The notes under the pieces were generated by a model. The model worked only from the letters and a program-made list of their open reading frames with translations. It was not told where the DNA came from and searched no databases. Below are positions 12,201-24,759 of a DNA stretch of 64,000 nt, one piece after another; positions within the stretch are counted from its first letter, which is position 1; every line of letters begins with the position of its first letter. Source of the DNA: Gordius sp. MW1 (lineage: Eukaryota > Nematomorpha > Gordioida > Gordea > Gordiidae); assembly GCA_964036665.1 (NCBI GenBank), contig OZ038528.1:9616501-9680500 (forward strand), given 5' to 3'. The translations under genes and the position numbers were made by a program.

Positions 12201-14443
12201 TTTGACAAAAGACAACGTTTTATTGTTGCGATTAGTTTGTTGTATCGCAACGTGAGTGCTTAATTTTTCAAAAATGCACTATGCGATCATGATTTAAAAG
12301 TAATAGTTTTCTGATTCTGATAAATTTTTCATTTTTATCATCGAAACCACGTCTGAAAACGACAACTTTCATCGGATGCACACGGTTGAAAGAAAAATAT
12401 GTGAAAAATTTTGAGGTAAAAATATTTATTTTTTTCGATTCTATGTGAAAGAGCATGAATAAATATATAAAAGTAAGCCAATTTGAGAATCCTATTATCC
12501 TCAATTTACTTCCGAAAAGAGGTTTTAAGCTGCGATAACTATCATTTTGACAAAAGACAACGTTTTCTTGTTGCGATTAGTTTGTTGTATCGCAACGTGA
12601 TACTTAATTTTTGAAAATGGCTCTATGCGATCATGATTTCAAAGTAATTGTTTTCAGATTCTGATAAGTTTTTACATGGGATCATGGAAACCACGTCTGA
12701 AAACCACAACTTTCATCGGATGAATACGGTTCAAAAAAAAATATGTGAAAAATTTTGAGGTAAAAATATTTATTTTTTTCAATTCTATGTGAAAGAGCAT
12801 AAAAAAATATATAAAAGTAAGCCAATTTGAGAATCCTATTATCCTCGATTGACTTCCGAAAAGAGGTTTTAAGTTGCGAGAACTATCATTTTGACAAAAG
12901 ACAACGTTTTATTGTTGCGATTAGTTTGTTGTATCGCAACGTGAGTGCTTAATTTTTCAAAAATGCACTATGCGATCATGATTTAAAAGTAATAGTTTTC
13001 TGATTCTGATAAATTTTTCATTTTTATCATCGAAACCACGTCTGAAAACGACAACTTTCATCGGATGCATACGGTTGAAAGAAAAATATGTGAAAAATTT
13101 TGAGGTAAAAATATTTATTTTTTTCGATTCTATGTGAAAGAGCATGAAAAAATATATAAAAGTAAGCCAATTTGAGAATCCTATTATCCTGATTGACTTC
13201 CGAAAAGAGGTTTAAAGCTGCGAGAACTATCATTTTGACAAAAGACAACGTTTTATTGTTGCGATTAGTTTGTTGTATCGCAACGTGATGCTTAATTTTT
13301 GAAAATGGCTCTATGCGATCATGATTTCAAAGTAATAGTTTTCAGATTCTGATAAGTTTTTACATGGGATCATGGAAACCACGTCTGAAAACGACAACTT
13401 TCAACGGATGCATACGGTTGAAAGAAAAATATGTGAAAAATTTTGAGGTAAAAATATTTATTTTTTTCGATTCTATGTGAAAGAGCATGAAAAAATATAT
13501 AAAAGTAAGCAAATTTGAGAATCCTATTATATTCGATTGACTTCCGAAAAGAGGTTTTAAGCTGCGAGAACTATCATTTTGACAAAAGGCAACGTTTTAT
13601 TGTTGCGATTAGTTTGTTGTATCGCAACGTGAGTGCTTAATTTTTTAAAAATGCACTATGCGATCATGATTTTAAAGTAATAGTTTTCTGATTCTGATAA
13701 ATTTTTAATTTTTATCATCGATACCACGTCTGAAAACGACAACTTTCATCGGATGCATACGGTTGAAAGAAAAATATGTGAAAAATTTTGAGGTAAAAAT
13801 ATTTATTTTTTTCGATTTTATGTGAAAGAGCATGAAAAAATATATAAAAGTAAGCCAATTTGAGAATCCTATTATCCTCGATTGACTTCCGAAAAGAGGT
13901 TTTAAGCTGCGATAACTATCATTTTGACAAAAGACAACGTTTTCTTGTTGCGATTAGTTTGTTGTATCGCAACGTGATACTTAATTTTTGAAAATGGCTC
14001 TATGCGATCATGATTTCAAAGTAATTGTTTTCAGATTCTGATAAGTTTTTACATGGGATCATGGAAACCACGTCTGAAAACCACCGTATTCATCGGATGA
14101 ATACGGTTCAAAGAAAAATATGTGAAAAATTTTGAGGTAAAAATATTTATTTTTTTCAATTCTATGTGAAAGAGCATAAAAAAATATATAAAAGTAAGCC
14201 AATTTGAGAATCCTATTATCCTCGATTGACTTCCGAAAAGAGGTTTTAAGTTGCTAGAACTATCATTTTGACAAAAGACAACGTTTTATTGTTGCGATTA
14301 GTTTGTTGTATCGCAACGTGAGTGCTTAATTTTTCAAAAATGCACTACGCGATCATGATTTTAAAGTAATAGTTTTCCGATTCTGATAAATTTTTAATTT
14401 TTATCATCGAAACCACGTCTGAAAACGACAACTTTCATCGGAT
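9287..14443 (+). repeat. Domain 1: 15-mer HOR unit (5,157 bp), the 14-mer plus one monomer
   Basis: Monomer starts are 9287 E, 9629 F, 9971 G', 10317 K, 10661 H, 11001 I, 11345 D', 11690 A', 12033 D', 12378 I/C, 12722 D', 13067 A, 13410 B, 13755 C and 14099 D. The order is that of the unit at 1378 with one extra monomer, K, between G and H. K combines a C-like GATTTTATG head with GTGATGCTT, GGCTATATG and an ACTTGGG tail. From H on, the unit matches the sequence starting at 2411 at a constant 8,250-bp offset. A few single-base differences are visible, such as CACACGG at 12378. Confidence 0.88.
14083..14107. repeat. Perfect 12-bp-arm palindrome at a C/D junction (copy 3)
   Basis: Identical to the palindrome at 5833 and displaced by exactly 8,250 bp, the offset of the surrounding segmental duplication. 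Confidence 0.95.
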
Positions 14444-17400
14444 GCATACGGTTGAAAGAAAAATATGTGAAAAATTTTGAGGTAAAAATATTTATTTTTT
14501 TCGATTCTATGTGAAAGAGCATGAAAAAATATATAAAAGTAAGCCAATTTGAGAATCCTATTATCCTCGATTTACTTCCGAAAAGAGGTTTTAAGCTGCC
14601 AGAACTATTCATTTTGACAAAAGACAACGTTTTATTGTTGCGATTAGTTTTTGTATCGCAACGTGAGTGCTTAATTTTTGAAAATGGCTCTATGCGATCA
14701 CGATTTCAAAGTAATAGTTTTCTGATTCTGATAAATTTTTACTTTTTATCATCGAAACCACGTCTGAAAACGACAACTTTCATCGGATGCATACGGTTGA
14801 AAGAAAAATATGTGAAAAATTTTGAGGTAAAAATATTTTTTTTTCTATTCTATGTGAAAGAGCATAAAAAAATATATAAAAGTAAGCCAATTTGAGAATC
14901 CTATTATCCTCGATTGACTTCCGAAAAGAGGTTTTAAGCTGAGAGAACTATCATTTTGACAAAAGACAACGTTTTATTGTTGCGATTAGTTTGTTGTATC
15001 GCAACGTGATGCTTAATTTTTGAAAATGGCTCTATGCGATTATGATTTCAAAGTAATAGTTTTCAGATTCTGATAAGTTTTTACTTGGGATCATGGAAAC
15101 CACGTCTGAAAACCACAACTTTCATCGGATTAAAACGGTTCAAATAAAAATATGTGAAAAATTTTGAGGTAAAAATATTTATTTTTTTCGATTCTATGTA
15201 AAAGAGCATGAAAAAATATATAAAAGTAAGCCAATTTGAGAATCCTATTATCCTCAATTTACTTCCGAAAAGAGGTTTTAAGCTGCCTGAACTATTCATT
15301 TTGACAAAAGACAACGTTTTATTGTTGCGATTAGTTTGTTGTATCGCAACGTGAGTGCTTAATTTTTAAAAATGGCTCTATGCGATCATGATTTCAAAGT
15401 AATAGTTTTCAGATTCTGATAAATTTTTACTTGCGATCATCGAAACCACGTCTGAAAACGACAACTTTCATCGGATGCATACGGTTGAAAGAAAAATATG
15501 TGAAAAATTTTGAGGTAAAAATATTTATTTTTTTCGATTTTATGTGAAAGAGCATGAAAAAATATATAAAAGTAAGCCAATTTGAGAATCCTATTATCCT
15601 CGATTGACTTCCGAAAAGAGGTTTTAAGCTGCGATAACTATCATTTTGACAAAAGACAACGTTTTATTGTTGCGATTAGTTTGTTGTATCGCAACGTGAT
15701 GCTTAATTTTTGAAAATGGCTATATGCGATCATGATTTCAAAGTAATAGTTTTCAGATTCTGATAAATTTTTACTTGGGATCATAGAAACCACGTCTGAA
15801 AACGACAACTTTCATCGGATGCATACGGTTGAAAGAAAAATATGTGAAAAATTTTGTGGTAAAAATATTTATTTTTTTCGATTCTATGTGAAAGAGCATA
15901 AAAAAGTATATAAAAGTAAGCCAATTTGAGAATCCTATTATATTCGATTGACTTCCGAAAAGAGGTTTTAAGCTGCGATAACTATCATTTTGACAAAAGA
16001 CAACGTTTTCTTGTTGCGATTTGTTGTATCGCAACGTGATACTTAATTTTTGAAAATGGCTCTATGCGATCATGATTTCAAAGTAATAGATTTCAGATTC
16101 TGATAAGTTTTTACTTGGGATCATGGAAACCACGTCTGAAAACCACAACTTTCATCGGATTAAAACGGTTCAAAGAAAAATATGTGAAAAATTTTGAGGT
16201 AAAAATATTTATTTTTTTCGATTCTATGTGAAAGAGCATGAATAAATATATAAAAGTAAGCCAATTTGAGAATCCTATTATCCTCAATTTACTTCCTAAA
16301 AGAGGTTTTAAGCTGCGATAACTATCATTTTGACAAAAGACAAAGTTTTATTGTTGCGATTAGTTTGTTGTATCGCAACGTGATGCTTAATTTTTGAAAA
16401 TGGCTAAATGCGATCATGATTTCAAAGTAATAGTTTTCAGATTCTGATAAATTTTTACTTGCGATCATCGAAACCACGTCTGAAAACGACAACTTTCATC
16501 GGATGCATACGGTTGAAAGAAAAATATGTGAAAAATTTTGAGGTAAAAATATTTATTTTTTTCGATTTTATGTGAAAGAGCATGAAAAAATATATAAAAG
16601 TAAGCCAATTTGAGAATCCTATTATCCTCGATTGACTTCCGAAAAGAGGTTTTAAGCTGCGATAACTATCATTTTGACAAAAGACAACGTTTTCTTGTTG
16701 CGATTAGTTTGTTGTATCGCAACGTGATACTTAATTTTTGAAAATGGCTCTATGCGATCATGATTTCAAAGTAATTGTTTTCAGATTCTGATAAGTTTTT
16801 ACATGGGATCATGGAAACCACGTCTGAAAACCACAACTTTCATCGGATGAATACGGTTCAAAAAAAAATATGTGAAAAATTTTGAGGTAAAAATATTTAT
16901 TTTTTTCAATTCTATGTGAAAGAGCATAAAAAAATATATAAAAGTAAGCCAATTTGAGAATCCTATTATCCTCGATTGACTTCCGAAAAGAGGTTTTAAG
17001 TTGCGAGAACTATCATTTTGACAAAAGACAACGTTTTATTGTTGCGATCAGTTTGTTGTATCGCAACGTGAGTGCTTAATTTTTCAAAAATGCACTATGC
17101 GATCATGATTTAAAAGTAATAGTTTCCTGATTCTGATAAATTTTTCATTTTTATCATCGAAACCACGTCTGAAAACGACAACTTTCATCGGATGCATACG
17201 GTTGAAAGAAAAATATGTGAAAAATTTTGAGGTAAAAATATTTATTTTTTTCGATTCTATGTGAAAGAGCATGAAAAAATATATAAAAGTAAGCCAATTT
17301 GAGAATCCTATTATCCTGATTGACTTCCGAAAAGAGGTTTAAAGCTGCGAGAACTATCATTTTGACAAAAGACAACGTTTTATTGTTGCGATTAGTTTGT

Positions 17401-20400
17401 TGTATCGCAACGTGATGCTTAATTTTTGAAAATGGCTCTATGCGATCATGATTTCAAAGTAATAGTTTTCAGATTCTGATAAGTTTTTACATGGGATCAT
17501 GGAAACCACGTCTGAAAACGACAACTTTCAACGGATGCATACGGTTGAAAGAAAAATATGTGAAAAATTTAGAGGTAAAAATATTTATTTTTTTCGATTC
17601 TATGTGAAAGAGCATGAAAAAATATATAAAAGTAAGCAAATTTGAGAATCCTATTATATTCGATTGACTTCCGAAAAGAGGTTTTAAGCTGCGAGAACTA
17701 TCATTTTGACAAAAGGCAACGTTTTATTGTTGCGATTAGTTTGTTGTATCGCAACGTGAGTGCTTAATTTTTTAAAAATGCACTATGCGATCATGATTTT
17801 AAAGTAATAGTTTTCTGATTCTGATAAATTTTTAATTTTTATCATCGATACCACGTCTGAAAACGACAACTTTCATCGGATGCATACGGTTGAAAGAAAA
17901 ATATGTGAAAAATTTTGAGGTAAAAATATTTATTTTTTTCGATTTTATGTGAAAGAGCATGAAAAAATATATAAAAGTAAGCCAATTTGAGAATCCTATT
18001 ATCCTCGATTGACTTCCGAAAAGAGGTTTTAAGCTGCGATAACTATCATTTTGACAAAAGACAACGTTTTCTTGTTGCGATTAGTTTGTTGTATCGCAAC
18101 GTGATACTTAATTTTTGAAAATGGCTCTATGCGATCATGATTTCAAAGTAATTGTTTTCAGATTCTGATAAGTTTTTACATGGGATCATGGAAACCACGT
18201 CTGAAAACCACAACTTTCATCGGATGAATACGGTTCAAAGAAAATATGTGAAAAATTTTGAGGTAAAAATATTTATTTTTTTCAATTCTATGTGAAAGAG
18301 CATAAAAAAATATATAAAAGTAAGCCAATTTGAGAATCCTATTATCCTCGATTGACTTCCGAAAAGAGGTTTTAAGTTGCGAGAACTATCATTTTGACAA
18401 AAGACAACGTTTTATTGTTGCGATTAGTTTGTTGTATCGCAACGTGAGTGCTTAATTTTTCAAAAATGCACTATGCGATCATGATTTAAAAGTAATAGTT
18501 TTCTGATTCTGATAAATTTTTCATTTTTATCATCGAAACCACGTCTGAAAACGACAACTTTCATCGGATGCATACGGTTGAAAGAAAAATATGTGAAAAA
18601 TTTTGAGGTAAAAATATTTATTTTTTTCGATTCTATGTGAAAGAGCATGAAAAAATATATAAAAGTAAGCCAATTTGAGAATCCTATTATCCTGATTGAC
18701 TTCCGAAAAGAGGTTTAAAGCTGCGAGAACTATCATTTTGACAAAAGACAACGTTTTATTGTTGCGATTAGTTTGTTGTATCGCAACGTGATGCTTAATT
18801 TTTGAAAATGGCTCTATGCGATCATGATTTCAAAGTAATAGTTTTCAGATTCTGATAAGTTTTTACATGGGATCATGGAAACCACGTCTGAAAACGACAA
18901 CTTTCAACGGATGCATACGGTTGAAAGAAAAATATGTGAAAAATTTTGAGGTAAAAATATTTATTTTTTTCGATTCTATGTGAAAGAGCATGAAAAAATA
19001 TATAAAAGTAAGCAAATTTGAGAATCCTATTATATTCGATTGACTTCCGAAAAGAGGTTTTAAGCTGCGAGAACTATCATTTTGACAAAAGGCAACGTTT
19101 TATTGTTGCGATTAGTTTGTTGTATCGCAACGTGAGTGCTTAATTTTTTAAAAATGCACTATGCGATCATGATTTTAAAGTAATAGTTTTCTGATTCTGA
19201 TAAATTTTTAATTTTTATCATCGATACCACGTCTGAAAACGACAACTTTCATCGGATGCATACGGTTGAAAGAAAAATATGTGAAAAATTTTGAGGTAAA
19301 AATATTTATTTTTTTCGATTTTATGTGAAAGAGCATGAAAAAATATATAAAAGTAAGCCAATTTGAGAATCCTATTATCCTCGATTGACTTCCGAAAAGA
19401 GGTTTTAAGCTGCGATAACTATCATTTTGACAAAAGACAACGTTTTCTTGTTGCGATTAGTTTGTTGTATCGCAACGTGATACTTAATTTTTGAAAATGG
19501 CTCTATGCGATCATGATTTCAAAGTAATTGTTTTCAGATTCTGATAAGTTTTTACATGGGATCATGGAAACCACGTCTGAAAACCACAACTTTCATCGGA
19601 TGAATACGGTTCAAAGAAAATATGTGAAAAATTTTGAGGTAAAAATATTTATTTTTTTCAATTCTATGTGAAAGAGCATAAAAAAATATATAAAAGTAAG
19701 CCAATTTGAGAATCCTATTATCCTCGATTGACTTCCGAAAAGAGGTTTTAAGTTGCGAGAACTATCATTTTGACAAAAGACAACGTTTTATTGTTGCGAT
19801 TAGTTTGTTGTATCGCAACGTGAGTGCTTAATTTTTCAAAAATGCACTATGCGATCATGATTTAAAAGTAATAGTTTTCTGATTCTGATAAATTTTTCAT
19901 TTTTATCATCGAAACCACGTCTGAAAACGACAACTTTCATCGGATGCATACGGTTGAAAGAAAAATATGTGAAAAATTTTGAGGTAAAAATATTTATTTT
20001 TTTCGATTCTATGTGAAAGAGCATGAAAAAATATATAAAAGTAAGCCAATTTGAGAATCCTATTATCCTGATTGACTTCCGAAAAGAGGTTTAAAGCTGC
20101 GAGAACTATCATTTTGACAAAAGACAACGTTTTATTGTTGCGATTAGTTTGTTGTATCGCAACGTGATGCTTAATTTTTGAAAATGGCTCTATGCGATCA
20201 TGATTTCAAAGTAATAGTTTTCAGATTCTGATAAGTTTTTACATGGGATCATGGAAACCACGTCTGAAAACGACAACTTTCAACGGATGCATACGGTTGA
20301 AAGAAAAATATGTGAAAAATTTTGAGGTAAAAATATTTATTTTTTTCGATTCTATGTGAAAGAGCATGAAAAAATATATAAAAGTAAGCCAATTTGAGAA

Positions 20401-20633
20401 TCCTATTATATTCGATTGACTTCCGAAAAGAGGTTTTAAGCTGCGAGAACTATCATTTTGACAAAAGGCAACGTTTTATTGTTGCGATTAGTTTGTTGTA
20501 TCGCAACGTGAGTGCTTAATTTTTTAAAAATGCACTATGCGATCATGATTTTAAAGTAATAGTTTTCTGATTCTGATAAATTTTTAATTTTTATCATCGA
20601 AACCACGTCTGAAAACGACAACTTTCATCGGAT
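14444..20633 (+). repeat. Domain 1: last E-led stretch, then A-B-C-D 4-mer repeats (1,376 bp)
   Basis: Monomer starts are 14444 E, 14789 F, 15131 G, 15477 K, 15821 H, 16161 I, 16505 C, 16849 D', 17194 A, 17537 B, 17882 C, 18226 D'', 18570 A, 18913 B, 19258 C, 19602 D'', 19946 A and 20289 B'. The first eight follow the 9-mer order with K inserted. A-B-C-D then repeats at exactly 1,376 bp (17194, 18570, 19946), the third copy stopping after two monomers. B' is transitional: it has GCCAATTTG instead of GCAAATTTG and ends TCGAAACC instead of TCGATACC. Past about 20,540 domain 1 types do not return. Confidence 0.9.
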
Positions 20634-22696
20634 GCATACGGTTGAAAGAAAAATATGTGAAAAATTTTGAGGTAAAAATATTTATTTTTTTCGATTCTAT
20701 GTGAAAGAGCATGAAAAAATATATAATAGTAAGCCAATTTGAGAATCCTATTATCCTCGATTTACTTCCGAAAAGAGGTTTTAAGCTGCCAGAACTATTC
20801 ATTTTGACAAATGACAACGTTTTATTGTTGCGATTAGTTTGTTGTATCGCAACGTGAGTGCTTAATTTTTGAAAATGGCTCTATGCGATCATGATTTCAA
20901 AGTAATAGTTTTCAGATTCTGATAAATTTTTACTTGGGATCATAGAAAGACGTCTGAAAACGACAACTTTCATCGGATGCATACGGTTGAAAGAAAAATA
21001 TGTGAAAAATTTTGAGGTAAAAATATTTATTTTTTTCGATTCTATGTGAAAGAGCATGAAAAAATATATAAAAGTAAGCCAATTTGAGAATCCTATTATA
21101 TTCGATTGACTTCCGAAAAGAGGTTTTAAGCTGCGAGAACTATCATTTTGACAAAAGGCAACGTTCTATTGTTGCGATTAGTTTGTTGTATCGCAACGTG
21201 ATGCTTAATTTTTGAAAATGGCTCTATGCGATCATGATTTCAGAGTAATAGTTTTTAGATTCTGATAAATTTTTACTTGGGATCATGGAAACCACGTCTG
21301 AAAACGACAACTTTCATCGGATGAATACGGTTCAAAGAAAAATATGTGAAAAATATGAGGTAAAAATATTTATTTTTTTCGATTCTATGTGAAAGAGCAT
21401 GAAAAAATATATAAAAGTAAGCCAATTTGAGAATCCTATTATCCTCGATTGACTTCCGAAAAGAGGTTTAAAGCTGCGAGAACTATCATTTTGACAAAGA
21501 CAACGTTTTATTGTTGCGATTAGTTTGTTGTATCGCAACGTGAGTGCTTAATTTTTGAAAATGGCTCTATGCGATCACGATTTCAAAGTAATAGTTTTCT
21601 GATTCTGATAAATTTATACTTTTTATCATCGAAACCACGTCTGAAAACGACAACTTTCATCGGATGCATACGGTTGAAAGAAAAATATGTGAAAAATTTT
21701 GAGGTAAAAATATTTATTTTTTTCGATTCTATGTGAAAGAGCATAAAAAAATATATAAAAGTAAGCCAATTTGAGAATCCTATTATCCTCGATTTACTTC
21801 CGAAAAGAGGTTTTAAGCTGAGAGAACTATTCATTTTGACAAAATACAACGTTTTATTGTTGCGATTAGTTTGTTGTATCGCAAAGTGAGTGCTTAATTT
21901 TTGAAAATGGCTCTATGCGATCACGATTTTAAAGTAATAGTTTTCTGATTCTGATAAATTTTTACTTTTTATCATCGAAACCACGTCTGAAAACGACAAC
22001 TTTTATCGAATGCATACGGTTGAAAGAAAAATAGGCGAAAAATTTTGAGGTAAAAATATTTATTTTTTTAGATTCTATGTGAAAGAGCATGAAAAAATAT
22101 ATAAAAGTAAGCCAATTTGAGAATCCTATTATCCTCGATTTACTTCCGAAAAGAGGTTTTAAGCTGCCAGAACTATTCATTTTGACAAAAGACAACGTTT
22201 TATTGTTGCGATTAGTTTGTTGTATCGCAACGTGAGTGCTTAATTTTTGAAAATCTCTATGCGATTATGATTTCAAAGTAATAGTTTTCAGATTCTGATA
22301 AATTTTTACTTGGGATCATAGAAAGACGTCTGAAAACGACAACTTTCATCGGATGCATGCGGTTGAAAGAAAAATATGTGAAAAATTTTGAGGTAAAAAT
22401 ATTTATTTTTTTCGATTCTATGTGAAAGGGCATGAAAAAATATATAAAAGTAAGCCAATTTGAGAATCCTATTATACTCGATTTGCTTCCGAAAAGAGGT
22501 AAGCTGAGAGAACTATTCATTTTGACAAAAGGCAACGTTTTATTGTTGCGATTAGTTTGTTGTATCGCAACGTGATGCTTAATTTTTAAAAATGGCTCTA
22601 TGCGATCATGATTTCAAAGTAATAGTTTTCAGATTCTGATAAATTTTTAATTTTTATCATCGAAACCACGTCTGAAAACGACAACTTTCATCGGAT
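20634..22696 (+). repeat. Domain 2: 6-mer HOR unit, copy 1 (2,063 bp)
   Basis: Monomer starts are 20634, 20979, 21323, 21666, 22012 and 22355. Markers in order: ACAAATGACAAC and the AGAAAGACG tail; GGCAACGTTCTATT and TCAGAGTAAT; GAATACGG with AAATATGAGG and AAATTTATAC; CAAAATACAAC with CGCAAAGTGAG; AATAGGCG with TTAGATTC and GAAAATCTCTATG; and CATGCGG with GAAAGGGCATG and GAGGTAAGCTGAG. The first monomer still carries TAATAGTAAG, absent from copy 2. The last monomer ends in TAATTTTTATCATCG, whereas copy 2 ends ACTTGGGATCATAG, marking the crossover with the next copy. Confidence 0.92.
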
Positions 22697-24759
22697 GCAT
22701 ACGGTTGAAAGAAAAATATGTGAAAAATTTTGAGGTAAAAATATTTATTTTTTTCGATTCTATGTGAAAGAGCATGAAAAAATATATAAAAGTAAGCCAA
22801 TTTGAGAATCCTATTATCCTCGATTTACTTCCGAAAAGAGGTTTTAAGCTGCCAGAACTATTCATTTTGACAAATGACAACGTTTTATTGTTGCGATTAG
22901 TTTGTTGTATCGCAACGTGAGTGCTTAATTTTTGAAAATGGCTCTATGCGATCATGATTTCAAAGTAATAGTTTTCAGATTCTGATAAATTTTTACTTGG
23001 GATCATAGAAAGACGTCTGAAAACGACAACTTTCATCGGATGAATACGGTTGAAAGAAAAATATGTGAAAAATTTTGAGGTAAAAATATTTATTTTTTTC
23101 GATTCTATGTGAAAGAGCATGAAAAAATATATAAAAGTAAGCCAATTTGAGAATCCTATTATATTCGATTGACTTCCGAAAAGAGGTTTTAAGCTGCGAG
23201 AACTATCATTTTGACAAAAGGCAACGTTCTATTGTTGCGATTAGTTTGTTGTATCGCAACGTGATGCTTAATTTTTGAAAATGGCTCTATGCGATCATGA
23301 TTTCAGAGTAATAGTTTTTAGATTCTGATAAATTTTTACTTGGGATCATGGAAACCACGTCTGAAAACGACAACTTTCATCGGATGAATACGGTTCAAAG
23401 AAAAATATGTGAAAAATATGAGGTAAAAATATTTATTTTTTTCGATTCTATGTGAAAGAGCATGAAAAAATATATAAAAGTAAGCCAATTTGAGAATCCT
23501 ATTATCCTCGATTGACTTCCGAAAAGAGGTTTAAAGCTGCGAGAACTATCATTTTGACAAAGACAACGTTTTATTGTTGCGATTAGTTTGTTGTATCGCA
23601 ACGTGAGTGCTTAATTTTTGAAAATGGCTCTATGCGATCACGATTTCAAAGTAATAGTTTTCTGATTCTGATAAATTTATACTTTTTATCATCGAAACCA
23701 CGTCTGAAAACGACAACTTTCATCGGATGCATACGGTTGAAAGAAAAATATGTGAAAAATTTTGAGGTAAAAATATTTATTTTTTTCGATTCTATGTGAA
23801 AGAGCATAAAAAAATATATAAAAGTAAGCCAATTTGAGAATCCTATTATCCTCGATTTACTTCCGAAAAGAGGTTTTAAGCTGAGAGAACTATTCATTTT
23901 GACAAAATACAACGTTTTATTGTTGCGATTAGTTTGTTGTATCGCAAAGTGAGTGCTTAATTTTTGAAAATGGCTCTATGCGATCACGATTTTAAAGTAA
24001 TAGTTTTCTGATTCTGATAAATTTTTACTTTTTATCATCGAAACCACGTCTGAAAACGACAACTTTTATCGAATGCATACGGTTGAAAGAAAAATAGGCG
24101 AAAAATTTTGAGGTAAAAATATTTATTTTTTTAGATTCTATGTGAAAGAGCATGAAAAAATATATAAAAGTAAGCCAATTTGAGAATCCTATTATCCTCG
24201 ATTTACTTCCGAAAAGAGGTTTTAAGCTGCCAGAACTATTCATTTTGACAAAAGACAACGTTTTATTGTTGCGATTAGTTTGTTGTATCGCAACGTGAGT
24301 GCTTAATTTTTGAAAATCTCTATGCGATTATGATTTCAAAGTAATAGTTTTCAGATTCTGATAAATTTTTACTTGGGATCATAGAAAGACGTCTGAAAAC
24401 GACAACTTTCATCGGATGCATGCGGTTGAAAGAAAAATATGTGAAAAATTTTGAGGTAAAAATATTTATTTTTTTCGATTCTATGTGAAAGGGCATGAAA
24501 AAATATATAAAAGTAAGCCAATTTGAGAATCCTATTATACTCGATTTGCTTCCGAAAAGAGGTAAGCTGAGAGAACTATTCATTTTGACAAAAGGCAACG
24601 TTTTATTGTTGCGATTAGTTTGTTGTATCGCAACGTGATGCTTAATTTTTAAAAATGGCTCTATGCGATCATGATTTCAAAGTAATAGTTTTCAGATTCT
24701 GATAAATTTTTACTTGGGATCATAGAAACCACGTCTGAAAACGACAACTTTCATCGGAT
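22697..24759 (+). repeat. Domain 2: 6-mer HOR unit, copy 2 (2,063 bp)
   Basis: Monomer starts are 22697, 23042, 23386, 23729, 24075 and 24418. All markers of copy 1 recur 2,063 bp downstream, including the rare AAATATGAGG, CGCAAAGTGAG, AATAGGCG and CATGCGG. Visible differences are few. The second monomer begins GAATACGGTTGAAAG rather than GCATACGG, and the last monomer's tail is ACTTGGGATCATAG. This 6-mer is not repeated further. Confidence 0.92.
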
